Source of the DNA: Flavobacterium oncorhynchi
GTDB lineage: Bacteria > Bacteroidota > Bacteroidia > Flavobacteriales > Flavobacteriaceae
Assembly: GCF_002217355.1 (NCBI RefSeq)
Contig: NZ_MUHA01000017.1
Coordinates: forward strand, 1 to 64,000
DNA length: 64,000 nucleotides
Reading direction: 5' to 3'
The position numbers were made by a program, and so were the translations under genes. Each line of letters starts with the position of its first letter. The first letter of the stretch is position 1. The notes under the pieces were generated by a model. It ran no database searches. It was not told the origin of the DNA and saw only the letters and a program-made list of their open reading frames with translations. Positions 35,243-43,727 of the stretch are shown piece after piece.

Positions 35243-35274
35243 AGTATGTCGCTCTCATTATCTGATTGCGAGTG

Positions 35275-35282
35275 CAAATATA
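35275..35282 (-). promoter_or_regulatory. -7 element of tRNA-Ser copy 2
   Basis: Minus-strand TATATTTG fits TAnnTTTG and lies 33 nt upstream of the tRNA 5' end, the same spacing as copy 1. Confidence 0.65.
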
Positions 35283-35382
35283 GTACGCTTTTCCGATTAT
35301 AAAAACTTTTTTAGCGGTTTTTTTAAGTTATTTTTCAAGTGTCTAATTATCAGTATTTCCGAAAGTGAGGTTTTTGAAAAAA

Positions 35383-35781
35383 TTACTCTAAGGCGTCTAA
35401 AATTGGTACTGGTTTTTTGTTTTCATCCACTGCAACAAACGAAAAAGTTCCTGAAACTACTGTTTCGCGAAGTTCTGAATACATTTGTTCCATAAAAATA
35501 TCAACATGAATTTTACAGCTTGTTCTTCCAACGCTGACAACATTTGCTACTAATTCGATTAAAGTACCAGCTGGAATTGCTTTTTTAAAATCAATTTGAC
35601 CAGTTGAAATCGTTACAACTTTCTTTCGGCTGAATCGCGTAGCGCAAATAAAAGCAACTTCGTCCATAAGATGAAGTGCTGTACCACCAAACAAAGTGTC
35701 GTAATGATTCGTTGTAATAGGAAAAACCGCTTTAAAAATATGAGTTTCCGATTTTGAAATTCTTTCTTCTAATGTCCCCAT
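35383..35781 (-). CDS. acyl-CoA thioesterase, hotdog fold (YciA-like)
   Basis: 132 aa single hotdog domain. NHYDTLFGGTALHLMDEVAFICATRF contains the Asn-x-x-x-x-Gly-Gly and Asp features of the YciA/BACH thioesterases. VSVGRTSCKIHVDIF follows. It is cytoplasmic and hydrolyses acyl-CoA. It is the last gene of the seven-gene operon and starts 3 bp after ribBA. Confidence 0.9.
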   Translation of the reverse strand: MGTLEERISKSETHIFKAVFPITTNHYDTLFGGTALHLMDEVAFICATRFSRKKVVTISTGQIDFKKAIPAGTLIELVANVVSVGRTSCKIHVDIFMEQMYSELRETVVSGTFSFVAVDENKKPVPILDALE

Positions 35782-35784
35782 AAA

Positions 35785-36915
35785 TTAATATGTTACGTAT
35801 TCAGTAATTTCAAGACCATATCCAATCATTCCAACGCGTTTTGTTTGTTCTGTGTTAGAAACTAATCTAATTTTTGAAATATCAATATCATGGAGTATTT
35901 GAGCACCAATTCCGTAATCTTTACTATCAATGATTACTTTTGGAGCTTTCAAAGTTCCCTGTGATTGTAATACCTTAAGTTCAGAAATTCTGTTTAGTAA
36001 ATTTACAGCCGTCATATCTTGGTTAATAAAGATTACAGCGCCTTTTCCATTTTCATTAATCACTTTAAACATATCGTCTAACTGCTGTTCAGCGTTGTTG
36101 GTTAATGTGCCTAATAAGTCGTTATTTACTTGTGAAGAGTGAATTCTCGTTAAGATTGGCTCACCAAGATTCCATGTTCCTTTAGTTAACGCAATATGAA
36201 TTTGTTTATTTGTAGTTTGTTCGTATGCTCTTAAACGGAAAGTTCCAAAACGAGTTTCGATATCAAAATCTTCTTTTTTTATGATTAAGCTGTCGTGCTG
36301 CATTCTGTAGGCAACTAAATCTTCTATCGAAACTAATTTCAAATTGAATTTTTTAGCCACTTCAAAAAGTTCTGGTAAACGTGACATTGTTCCGTCTTCG
36401 TTTAAAATTTCGCAGATTACACCAGCAGGTTTAAAACCGGCTAGTCTTGCAAAATCAATAGCGGCTTCTGTATGGCCAGTTCTTCTTAAAACACCGCCTT
36501 GTTTAGCTATTAAAGGAAAAATGTGACCAGGACGCGCTAAATCATGAGGTTTTGTATTTGGATCAACTAATGATTGAACGGTTTTAGATCTATCTGCTGC
36601 CGAAATACCTGTTGTTACTCCATTGCCTTTCAAATCAATAGAAACAGTAAAAGCAGTTTCCATATGATCTGTATTGTTTGTAACCATTGCACGTAAATCA
36701 AGTTCCTTGCAACGGCTTTCTGTAAGAGGTGTACAGATTAATCCGCGTCCGTGAGTAGCCATGAAATTGATCATTTCCGGTGTTACTTTATCAGCAGCAG
36801 CCAAAAAATCACCTTCGTTTTCGCGATCTTCATCATCGACTACAATGATTACCTTACCTTGACGAATATCTTCTATGGCTTCTTCAATGGTATTCAGTTG
36901 AATTTTTGTTGACAT
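35785..36915 (-). CDS. ribB: RibBA-type protein: active DHBP synthase fused to a degenerate GTP cyclohydrolase II domain
   Basis: 376 aa. The N-terminal domain (1-205) is a complete 3,4-dihydroxy-2-butanone-4-phosphate synthase: VVDDEDRENEGDF at 25-37, HGRGLICTPL, RRTGHTEAAID. It makes the four-carbon precursor of riboflavin from ribulose 5-phosphate. The C-terminal domain (about 215-376) aligns with GTP cyclohydrolase II, keeping HSS, QL and YGIGAQIL. The three zinc Cys positions are Gln262, Asn273 and Ala275, and the catalytic Arg loop reads NQDMTAVNLLN with Thr302 in the Arg place. This half is therefore probably inactive, and a separate RibA is expected elsewhere in the genome. The gene starts 2 bp after lptG. 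Confidence 0.93.
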   Translation of the reverse strand: MSTKIQLNTIEEAIEDIRQGKVIIVVDDEDRENEGDFLAAADKVTPEMINFMATHGRGLICTPLTESRCKELDLRAMVTNNTDHMETAFTVSIDLKGNGVTTGISAADRSKTVQSLVDPNTKPHDLARPGHIFPLIAKQGGVLRRTGHTEAAIDFARLAGFKPAGVICEILNEDGTMSRLPELFEVAKKFNLKLVSIEDLVAYRMQHDSLIIKKEDFDIETRFGTFRLRAYEQTTNKQIHIALTKGTWNLGEPILTRIHSSQVNNDLLGTLTNNAEQQLDDMFKVINENGKGAVIFINQDMTAVNLLNRISELKVLQSQGTLKAPKVIIDSKDYGIGAQILHDIDISKIRLVSNTEQTKRVGMIGYGLEITEYVTY

Positions 36916-36917
36916 AA

Positions 36918-38378
36918 TTATTGTTTATTTTGAGCTGGTGAAAACCGCTCAGCAATTTTTTGAAATAGTTGTGAAATAGGAGTTGTTATCGCATCAAAAT
37001 TAATTAATCCGTTGTCATTTGTAGCACGATAAGTAAGTAATACAGCTAATGGGAGTAATATAAACGAAGACATCCATGATCCCATAAAAGGAGACATTCC
37101 GCCTTCTTGCGATAATCTTTTTCCAAAAGTATTGATGAAGTGAAAAGAAATGAAAATTAAAACTGCAAAAACAATTGGTAATCCAAGTCCTCCTTTTCGG
37201 ATAATAGCTCCTAATGGTGCACCAATAAAAAACATTAAAAAACAAGCAAAAGCAATTACGAATTTTTCATATAATGCTGTTAAGTGTTTGTTGATTTCGC
37301 GCTGTTTGTCTTTCAGATCTTTTTGAGTCGATTCAATTGAATATATGTTACTGGAAACATTACTGCTGGCCATTTTTAAAATGTCAGACTTTTGTTTGTT
37401 TGTGTATAAAGACAAAAGGTCGTTTGGTAAAGCTTTTTTCTTTTTGGCTTTATCTGTATTGATTGGAGCTATTGATTTTCTAATTCCAACACGCTGATTG
37501 ATGTTTTCAGAAAATGAAATGATTTCGGTGTCTAGATTTTTGCTTAATGAGTCTAATGTATAGCGCAGTTCATTTACATTTAGCATTGCATTTGTTCCAG
37601 CAATGCTTTCTTTACTATCATCAACTTTATTTAATTCGGATAAATCAATGTTGATAATGTGTTTTTTAAAAGCCGCTTTTATAAATGGAAGCTTGGCACG
37701 ATCCTCGTATTTTTTTGGAGTAACATCTTGATAGTAATAACCATTATTCAAAACCAGTTTTAAAATACTGGAATTTTCATTACTAATTAATTCTCCGTCT
37801 TTGGCTTTGATAACAGTTTTGTTTTCTCCAACGTTATTCGATTTTTCATGAATAGTAACGCCGGTTAGTATGTTTCCGTTTTCGCCAGATTTTTTATTTA
37901 CTTTGATATTGTAAGTTCCAACATCGTTAAATTGTCCTTCGGCAATTGCCATCGCAGGTTTTGCCTGAGCAATATTTTTTCGGAAATTAACAAATTTATA
38001 TTCAGCATAAGGAATAACGTTGTTGGCAAACCAAAAGGCTACAATACTCAAAACGAATATAAAAACAATCAGGACTCTCATAGCTCTTTGAAGCGATATT
38101 CCAGATGATTTCATCGCTGCAAATTCATAGTTTTCGGCCAAATTTCCGAAACTCATAATCGAAGCTAATAAAACTGATAAAGGTAAAACCAGCGGAATAA
38201 TACGCGGCATTGAGAAAAGCAGGAATTTGATAACTAATATAAAGTCAAGATCCTTACCTGCAAGTTCTGCAATAAAAAGCCATACGGTTTGTAATATGAA
38301 TATAAAAAAAAGGATTACGAATACCGTAGTAAACGTAATCAGAAATGTTTTTAGTAAGTATTTGTCTAAAATTTTCAA
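36918..38378 (-). CDS. LptF/LptG-family permease (YjgP/YjgQ)
   Basis: 486 aa inner-membrane protein. The N-terminus (MKILDKYLLKTFLITFTTVFVILFF) and two further segments to about residue 125 form the first membrane bundle. A periplasmic beta-rich region of about 230 residues follows. A second bundle of three segments is near the C-terminus (IVIAFACFLMFFIGAPLGAIIRKGG...). Such proteins move lipopolysaccharide out of the inner membrane with LptB. The central region is long and Lys/Ser-rich. Whether it is LptF or LptG cannot be decided by eye. Confidence 0.9.
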   Translation of the reverse strand: MKILDKYLLKTFLITFTTVFVILFFIFILQTVWLFIAELAGKDLDFILVIKFLLFSMPRIIPLVLPLSVLLASIMSFGNLAENYEFAAMKSSGISLQRAMRVLIVFIFVLSIVAFWFANNVIPYAEYKFVNFRKNIAQAKPAMAIAEGQFNDVGTYNIKVNKKSGENGNILTGVTIHEKSNNVGENKTVIKAKDGELISNENSSILKLVLNNGYYYQDVTPKKYEDRAKLPFIKAAFKKHIINIDLSELNKVDDSKESIAGTNAMLNVNELRYTLDSLSKNLDTEIISFSENINQRVGIRKSIAPINTDKAKKKKALPNDLLSLYTNKQKSDILKMASSNVSSNIYSIESTQKDLKDKQREINKHLTALYEKFVIAFACFLMFFIGAPLGAIIRKGGLGLPIVFAVLIFISFHFINTFGKRLSQEGGMSPFMGSWMSSFILLPLAVLLTYRATNDNGLINFDAITTPISQLFQKIAERFSPAQNKQ

Positions 38379-38386
38379 CCTTGTAA

Positions 38387-39079
38387 TTAATCTAATTTAT
38401 TGATGTAGTATTTCGGGTATTTACTCGCTACAAAGGTAAATTGATTTTTTGATAAAGGCTGATTGGTTTTAAAAGAATTAACGGTTAAAGTAGTTTTTGT
38501 TCCGTTTTTTCCAGTTTCAATTAAGTTGTAAATGTGTTTTGTTTGAACATCAATGCCTAAAAGAATCTCTTTTCTTTGGTCCTTTGTGTTTGTAGGAGCA
38601 AGTTTGATATACTGGATTTTTCTTCCTTTAACATTTTGTACAATATCCATATTGTATTTGTAGCCAGAATTGAAAAAAGTCAACATTTTTGAAGGTGTGA
38701 TCGCGTTGTCATCCTTTTCATTTACTTTAGAAATAGTAACTTCTTCGTCTTCAGGATTAATAGTATATGTTTTTTGTCCGTCAAATATTTTAGTTACACC
38801 CATAAAATTCAATACATATTGATTTCCTTTCATGGTTACATTTCCTTTACTGTCTTGATTAATATTTTCTTTTGCATTATTCAAAGAATATTTAAAATCG
38901 ATTACAATATTGTTGTAGCTTTTTATTTTAGAAGTCACTTCGTTCAATAAATCTTTGGCTTTTTTATCCTGAGCTTGAATAGAAGTGAAGCTCAAAAGCA
39001 ATAAAATCGCCATTTGAAAACACTTTTTAGTCGCGTTAGTGATAGAATTGTTCTTGATTTCCTGAATTTTTGTTCTCAT
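38387..39079 (-). CDS. LolA-like outer-membrane lipoprotein carrier
   Basis: 230 aa from Met at 39079. The frame is open to 39124, but those earlier Met codons overlap the end of ftsK. The 39079 start leaves a 7-bp gap. A signal peptide ends ...LLLLSFTSIQAQ. The mature part has the LolA feature set: LLNEVTSKIKSYNNIVIDFKYSL, then DSKGNVTMKGNQYVLNFMGVTKIFDGQKTYTI. It would carry lipoproteins across the periplasm, which matters here because the window encodes many lipoproteins. Confidence 0.88.
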   Translation of the reverse strand: MRTKIQEIKNNSITNATKKCFQMAILLLLSFTSIQAQDKKAKDLLNEVTSKIKSYNNIVIDFKYSLNNAKENINQDSKGNVTMKGNQYVLNFMGVTKIFDGQKTYTINPEDEEVTISKVNEKDDNAITPSKMLTFFNSGYKYNMDIVQNVKGRKIQYIKLAPTNTKDQRKEILLGIDVQTKHIYNLIETGKNGTKTTLTVNSFKTNQPLSKNQFTFVASKYPKYYINKLD

Positions 39080-39086
39080 GATTGGA

Positions 39087-41537
39087 TTAATTTTGTTCAT
39101 TGTTAAAAAATTGATCAAGAGCACTTAGATCAGAGATGTTCACGCTTCTCGCTTTACTGCCTTCAAAAGGCCCAACAATTCCAGCTGCTTCCAGCTGATC
39201 GATCAAACGACCGGCTCTGTTGTATCCTAATTTTAATTTTCGTTGCAGTAATGAAGCAGAACCTTGCTGTGCATTGACAATAATCTCTGCAGCTTCTCTA
39301 AATAAGGTATCTCTTTCGGAAATATCCATATCAAGATTAATGCCAGTTTCCTCTCCAACAAACTCTGGAAGTAAATAAGCTGTTGAATAGGCTTTTTGCG
39401 AACCAATAAAATCAGTTATTTTTTCCACTTCTGGAGTGTCGATAAAGGCACATTGAACACGAATTACATCATTCCCGTTTGAGTATAGCAAATCTCCACG
39501 TCCAATTAATTGATCAGCACCTTGCGTATCCAAGATAGTTCTAGAGTCAATTTTTGATGTTACTCTAAAAGCAATTCTCGCAGGGAAATTGGCTTTAATT
39601 AAACCTGTAATTACGTTTACAGACGGTCTTTGTGTTGCAATAATTAAGTGAATACCAATGGCACGCGCTAATTGAGCAAGACGGGCAATTGGAATTTCGA
39701 CTTCTTTTCCTGCAGTCATAATTAAATCGGCGAACTCATCGACTACCAAAACAATGTAAGGTAAAAAACGATGTCCCGCTTCTGGATTTAATTTTCTTGA
39801 TTTGAATTTTTCATTGTATTCTTTGATGTTACGAACCATTGCATCCTTTAATAAAGAATAACGATTGTCCATCTCAACACAAAGAGAATTTAAAGTATTT
39901 ACAACTTTTGCATTATCTGTAATAATAGCATCTTCCGTATCTGGAAGTTTGGCTAAATAATGTCTTTCAATTTTATTGAAAAGCGTAAGTTCTACTTTTT
40001 TCGGGTCAACCAGCACAAATTTTACTTCGGCTGGATGTTTTTTGTATAAAAGCGAAGTTAAAACAGCATTTAATCCAACAGATTTTCCTTGTCCAGTAGC
40101 ACCTGCCATTAATAAGTGAGGCATTTTGGCTAAATCGACAACAAAAGTTTCATTCGAAATGGTTTTTCCTAAAGCAATCGGCAGTTCCATTTCAGCTTCT
40201 TGAAATTTGGCTGAACCAATTACGCTTTTCATTGAAACCATAGTAGGATTCTTGTTAGGAACCTCAATACCAATAGTTCCTTTTCCTGGAATTGGAGCAA
40301 TAATACGAATTCCTAATGCCGATAATGATAATGCAATATCGTCTTCTAAACTTTTAATTTTTGAAATTCTGATTCCGGCTTCCGGAACAATTTCATATAA
40401 AGTTACTGATGGACCAACGGTTGCTTTAATTTGCGCAATTTCAATTTTGTAGTTACGAAGTGTATCTACAATCTTGTTTTTATTTTCTTCTAATTCTTCT
40501 TGATTAATAGTGATTCCGCCTGTCGAATATTCTTTTAATAAATCGATGGTTGGGAATTTATAATTTGATAAATCTAAAGTTGGGTCAAACAATCCAAAAT
40601 CAGCAACTAATCTTGAAGCTAGATTTTCTTCAATAATATCTTCTTCCTCGGCTTTTTCAATAACAAATTCTTCAGTATGAACTGGAGCAGTTATACTTAC
40701 TGGATTAATATCCATCTGAACTGGTTTTACAACTGGATTTAAATCAATTTCTGATGAATGTGAAATAGTTGGTTTTAAGGCTTCTTTGTTGATTTCGAAT
40801 TTAGAATCATCTGTTTTTAGGTGAATATTATCCAATTCAGGATCTTCTTCAATCGCAAATTCTTCTAGATTATAAGCGCTTTCTGGTTGTGGTGCAGGTT
40901 TTATAGCATTTAATTCAGATTTAAACTCTTTTTTAGTAGAGTCAAAGTAAGATTGAATTTTTTCTGGCGAGAGTTTAATTTTAAAAATTAAATAAACAAT
41001 CAATCCAAAAAGTAATGTTAATAAAGTTCCTGTTTTGCCAATATAGTCTTGAAGGAAAAGATTTAATTCATAACCAATTGTTCCGCCAAGTTCTGGTGCC
41101 GAAGTTGCAAAAAATCCAAATAGAATTGAGATGATTATAACCGCAAATAAATCCCAAAACCAAGTGTTTTTTAGTTTTTTGGTGGAAAGTTCTAATGCTA
41201 AAAATAAACCAGTTAGGAAAAATAAACGTACAAATATAAAAGAGGCGATTCCGAAACCTTTATAAACAATCAAGTCAGCAAGAAATGCCCCGAATTTTCC
41301 GAGCCAGTTTTCTACAACTTCGCCGCGGTCTCCAAGCTGGCTGACCGCACTTTGGTCTGCTTGCCATTGTCCGTTAACATAAAAAGAAATAAATGCAACT
41401 AATAGTGCAATTGAAAAGAGCACCAAAAGACAGCCCACAACAAATTTTTGCTGTTTGGAAAATTTCCACGACCTAATTGTCTCTGTTTTTGATTCGTTTT
41501 TTTTGTCTGCAGTTTCCTTTTTGGTTGTTTTTGCCAT
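39087..41537 (-). CDS. ftsK: DNA translocase FtsK/SpoIIIE
   Basis: 816 aa. Four or five membrane segments fill residues 30-190. A variable acidic linker runs from 195 to about 320. The motor domain follows with Walker A GATGQGKS at 479-486, Walker B region IVLVVDEFADLI, and a C-terminal winged-helix gamma domain (ASLLQRKLKLGYNRAGRLIDQLEAAGIVGP) that reads polar sequences near dif. It moves chromosomes through the division septum. The linker is short compared with E. coli FtsK. Confidence 0.97.
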   Translation of the reverse strand: MAKTTKKETADKKNESKTETIRSWKFSKQQKFVVGCLLVLFSIALLVAFISFYVNGQWQADQSAVSQLGDRGEVVENWLGKFGAFLADLIVYKGFGIASFIFVRLFFLTGLFLALELSTKKLKNTWFWDLFAVIIISILFGFFATSAPELGGTIGYELNLFLQDYIGKTGTLLTLLFGLIVYLIFKIKLSPEKIQSYFDSTKKEFKSELNAIKPAPQPESAYNLEEFAIEEDPELDNIHLKTDDSKFEINKEALKPTISHSSEIDLNPVVKPVQMDINPVSITAPVHTEEFVIEKAEEEDIIEENLASRLVADFGLFDPTLDLSNYKFPTIDLLKEYSTGGITINQEELEENKNKIVDTLRNYKIEIAQIKATVGPSVTLYEIVPEAGIRISKIKSLEDDIALSLSALGIRIIAPIPGKGTIGIEVPNKNPTMVSMKSVIGSAKFQEAEMELPIALGKTISNETFVVDLAKMPHLLMAGATGQGKSVGLNAVLTSLLYKKHPAEVKFVLVDPKKVELTLFNKIERHYLAKLPDTEDAIITDNAKVVNTLNSLCVEMDNRYSLLKDAMVRNIKEYNEKFKSRKLNPEAGHRFLPYIVLVVDEFADLIMTAGKEVEIPIARLAQLARAIGIHLIIATQRPSVNVITGLIKANFPARIAFRVTSKIDSRTILDTQGADQLIGRGDLLYSNGNDVIRVQCAFIDTPEVEKITDFIGSQKAYSTAYLLPEFVGEETGINLDMDISERDTLFREAAEIIVNAQQGSASLLQRKLKLGYNRAGRLIDQLEAAGIVGPFEGSKARSVNISDLSALDQFFNNEQN

Positions 41538-41552
41538 TCTTGCTTTCCTTGC

Positions 41553-41927
41553 CTATGTAAATTTTGGAATATAAATAATTAAGCCTATTGCTATTGCAGT
41601 CATTGCGGCAAAAAACACCGCTCCAGCAGCAATATCTTTAATAAAACCGATTCGTTTGCTGTAATCAGGATGAATAAAATCGGCAATTTTTTCAACAGCC
41701 GTATTCAATCCTTCAACACTTAAAACTAAACCAATGGCTAAGGTTTGACAAAGCCATTCGGTTTGTGAAATATGAAAATAGAATCCAGCAATAGTCATTA
41801 TAATTCCCAATGAGAATTGAACCATAATGCTGTGTTCTGTTTTTATAAGTTTTACAGCTCCGTTAAAAGCATATGTCATACTTTTTAATCGGCCGGTAAC
41901 AAAGGTATTATCTTTTTGAAACTCCAT
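41553..41927 (-). CDS. dgkA: diacylglycerol/undecaprenol kinase family protein
   Basis: 124 aa with three membrane helices. The family signature LSVEGLNTAVEKIADFIHPDYSKRIGFIKDIAAGAVFF is complete. Members phosphorylate diacylglycerol or undecaprenol at the inner membrane; the choice of lipid cannot be read here. The gene sits between tpx and ftsK with 13- and 15-bp spacers. Confidence 0.92.
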   Translation of the reverse strand: MEFQKDNTFVTGRLKSMTYAFNGAVKLIKTEHSIMVQFSLGIIMTIAGFYFHISQTEWLCQTLAIGLVLSVEGLNTAVEKIADFIHPDYSKRIGFIKDIAAGAVFFAAMTAIAIGLIIYIPKFT

Positions 41928-41940
41928 TTATAGGAAAATA

Positions 41941-42438
41941 TTATAGTGCAGCAAGAGCTGCTTCGTAATTTGGTTCATCTGCAATTTCTGCAACTTGCTC
42001 TGTATGTGTAATTGTACCGTCAGCATCTACAACAATAATTGCTCTTGAATGTAAACCTGCCAAAGGTCCGTCAACGATCTCTAAGCCGTTTGCTTTACCA
42101 AAACTTCCTTCTTTAAAATCAGATAAATTAACTACATTTTCTAAACCTTCTGCACCACAAAAACGTTTTTGAGCGAAAGGTAAATCTCTAGAAATACATA
42201 AAACTTTTGTGTTTTCTAAATCGCTTGCACTTTGGTTAAATTTTCTAACAGATGCTGCGCAAGTTCCTGTGTCAACACTTGGGAAAATGTTTAAAACTAA
42301 TTTCTTACCAGCGAAATCACTTAATGAAGCAACTGATAAATCGTTTTGAACTAATTTGAAGTCAGCAAGTTTAGAACCAACTGCTGGTAACTCACCTGAT
42401 GTATGAACTGGATTACCTCCTAATGTTATTGAAGCCAT
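41941..42438 (-). CDS. tpx: thiol peroxidase Tpx
   Basis: 165 aa atypical 2-Cys peroxiredoxin. Peroxidatic Cys60 in [15 protein letters not shown] and resolving Cys94 in RFCGAEG have the spacing of the Tpx family. It reduces lipid and hydrogen peroxides with thioredoxin; a thioredoxin-like gene lies close by at 43171. It is the first gene of the seven-gene operon. Confidence 0.96.
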   Translation of the reverse strand: MASITLGGNPVHTSGELPAVGSKLADFKLVQNDLSVASLSDFAGKKLVLNIFPSVDTGTCAASVRKFNQSASDLENTKVLCISRDLPFAQKRFCGAEGLENVVNLSDFKEGSFGKANGLEIVDGPLAGLHSRAIIVVDADGTITHTEQVAEIADEPNYEAALAAL

Positions 42439-42464
42439 GATTTTTGTTTAAAATTAATGAGGCT

Positions 42465-42472
42465 CAAAAGTA
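42465..42472 (-). promoter_or_regulatory. -7 element of the tpx operon
   Basis: Minus-strand TACTTTTG fits TAnnTTTG about 27 nt upstream of the tpx start codon. No TTG element was found at the proper distance. Confidence 0.5.
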
Positions 42473-42587
42473 AGGATTAATATTTGAATCTAAAAGTATT
42501 TATTATTCGTTTAAGGATAGATTAAGGTTGGTTTTTGGATAGCCGCGAATTCACGAATTTATCTCATAATTTTAGATTTATTACGCT

Positions 42588-42693
42588 TGTCAGGCTGAGC
42601 GGAGTCGAAGCCTAAGTAAGTAGCTCCACCATTTAAATTGATAACCTTTGTCGATTTGCTTTGCGTGGGCTTCGACTCCGCTCAGCCTGACAA
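42588..42693. repeat. family A inverted-repeat element, divergent copy (GGCTGAGCGGAG arms)
   Basis: TTGTCAGGCTGAGCGGAGTC and GACTCCGCTCAGCCTGACAA are exact complements; the outer TTGTCA/TGACAA is shared with the other copies while the inner arm is a different word. 106 bp. Confidence 0.88.
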
Positions 42694-42724
42694 TGAGTAC
42701 TTGTAAACTTTGACTGAAAACTAC

Positions 42725-42758
42725 AAAAAAAAAAGCGTCTCTTATTCAGAAACGCTTT
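42725..42758 (-). terminator. terminator after the small acidic protein gene
   Basis: On the minus strand AAAGCGT pairs with ACGCTTT and is followed by a run of ten T residues. It lies 45 bp downstream of the 42803 stop. Confidence 0.9.
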
Positions 42759-42802
42759 CTCGGTCATGTTTTTTTGTTTTTTCTCTGAAAAAAAGGACAA
42801 TA

Positions 42803-43060
42803 TTACTTGTCAATCGAGCCCAAAACGCGTTTCATGAATGCGTTTAAAGCTTCTTTTTTATCAGTTCCTTGCGAAACCATTTTGTGCACTTCAAGAGCAC
42901 CATACATATTTGAAATCAATTCGCCAATTACGTCTAATTCTTCATCTTTTAAAGAAGGAATTTCGGTCATAGCTTCTAGAACTTCGATAGTTTCAATGAT
43001 ATAATCCTGATCGTTTTCTTCTATAAATTGCGTTAAGTGCTTTATTACTGGTAATTTCAT
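42803..43060 (-). CDS. small acidic helical protein of unknown function
   Basis: 85 aa, acidic, predicted all-helical, without signal peptide or membrane segment. Notable stretches are ETIEVLEAMTEIPSLKDEELDVIGELISNMYGALEV and KEALNAFMKRVLGSIDK. I recall similar small proteins next to thioredoxin/peroxiredoxin genes in flavobacteria (possibly DUF6952), but no function is known to me. It is separated from the thioredoxin gene by an inverted-repeat element of about 110 bp, so joint transcription is possible but not certain. Confidence 0.8.
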   Translation of the reverse strand: MKLPVIKHLTQFIEENDQDYIIETIEVLEAMTEIPSLKDEELDVIGELISNMYGALEVHKMVSQGTDKKEALNAFMKRVLGSIDK

Positions 43061-43170
43061 AATTTAGACTTCTTAGATTTTTAGACATTCTTAGACTTCT
43101 TAGACTTTACTTTAAAATTTTTAAAACATCTAAGATGTCTAAAAATCTAAGCCAGTCTAACGATCTAAAT
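43061..43170. repeat. family D inverted-repeat element (CTTAGA words)
   Basis: CTTAGATTTTTAGACAT near the left (from 43072) pairs with ATGTCTAAAAATCTAAG near the right. Outer AATTTAGA and TCTAAATT also pair. It fills the whole spacer between the small acidic protein and the thioredoxin gene. Confidence 0.75.
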
Positions 43171-43479
43171 TTAAGCAATTGCGTTTACAAGATCGATTAA
43201 AACTTCTTGTTTGTTGGTTTGAGTTTCTCCAACTAATTGTCCGTTTACAAAAGTTGCAAATGTTGGCAAGTTGCTAACGTTAGCAAGCTTTCTTGATTCA
43301 GGAGAATTTTCTGCATCAACCAAAACAAAAGTGATAGCTTCATTTTCTGTGGCTAATTTTTTGAATTTTGGTTTCATAATACGGCAGTTTCCACACCATG
43401 ATGCTGAATATTGTACTACTACTTTTTCGTTTTTAGCAACTAAATCTGCTAACGTATCTTCGTTTAAGTCGATTAACAT
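43171..43479 (-). CDS. thioredoxin-family protein (CGNC active site)
   Basis: 102 aa single thioredoxin domain. The redox motif is WCGNC (Cys29 and Cys32) instead of the classical WCGPC, and the cis-Pro lies in NLPTFATF. It is cytoplasmic. The exchange of Pro for Asn usually raises or alters the redox potential. Context (a 2-Cys peroxiredoxin upstream, Tpx downstream) suggests that it reduces peroxiredoxins. Confidence 0.92.
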   Translation of the reverse strand: MLIDLNEDTLADLVAKNEKVVVQYSASWCGNCRIMKPKFKKLATENEAITFVLVDAENSPESRKLANVSNLPTFATFVNGQLVGETQTNKQEVLIDLVNAIA

Positions 43480-43493
43480 TTCTTTATTTTTTA

Positions 43494-43722
43494 AGGTGCT
43501 AAGTCGCTGAGGTACTAAGGTTCTAAGTTTTTTTTAGCCCTTAGTCCATAAAATGACTTAACGTTAAAATTATTTTTTTGAGATCTAAAGTCATCAAGGT
43601 TCTAAGATTCTAAGTGTTAATCTTAGAACCTGATAACTATATTGTAGAATTTTATTCAAGATTTAGAAGTTCAGTAAAAAAAGACTTAGCGTCTTAGTAT
43701 CTTAGAACCTCAGAATCTTAAA
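43494..43722. repeat. family D long inverted-repeat element
   Basis: The left arm (GGTGCTAAGTCGCTGAGG... to a T run) and the right arm (an A run, GACTTAGCGTCTTAGTATC...) form an imperfect inverted repeat with arms of about 45 bp. A second inverted repeat, GGTTCTAAGAT and ATCTTAGAACC, lies inside at about 43601-43630. It fills the spacer between thioredoxin and peroxiredoxin. Confidence 0.75.
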
Positions 43723-43727
43723 AAGAA

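Noticed and set aside
35071..35265. Open frame crossing the second tRNA gene
   Set aside because: It runs through the tRNA and its terminator on the opposite strand and is not a plausible protein.
39080..39124. Longer LolA start overlapping ftsK
   Set aside because: Met 39079 leaves a normal short gap and still precedes the signal peptide.
42588..42693. Long hairpin as a Rho-independent terminator for tpx or the small-protein gene
   Set aside because: It lacks a T run, lies upstream of tpx, and matches the dispersed repeat family; the real terminator is at 42725-42758.
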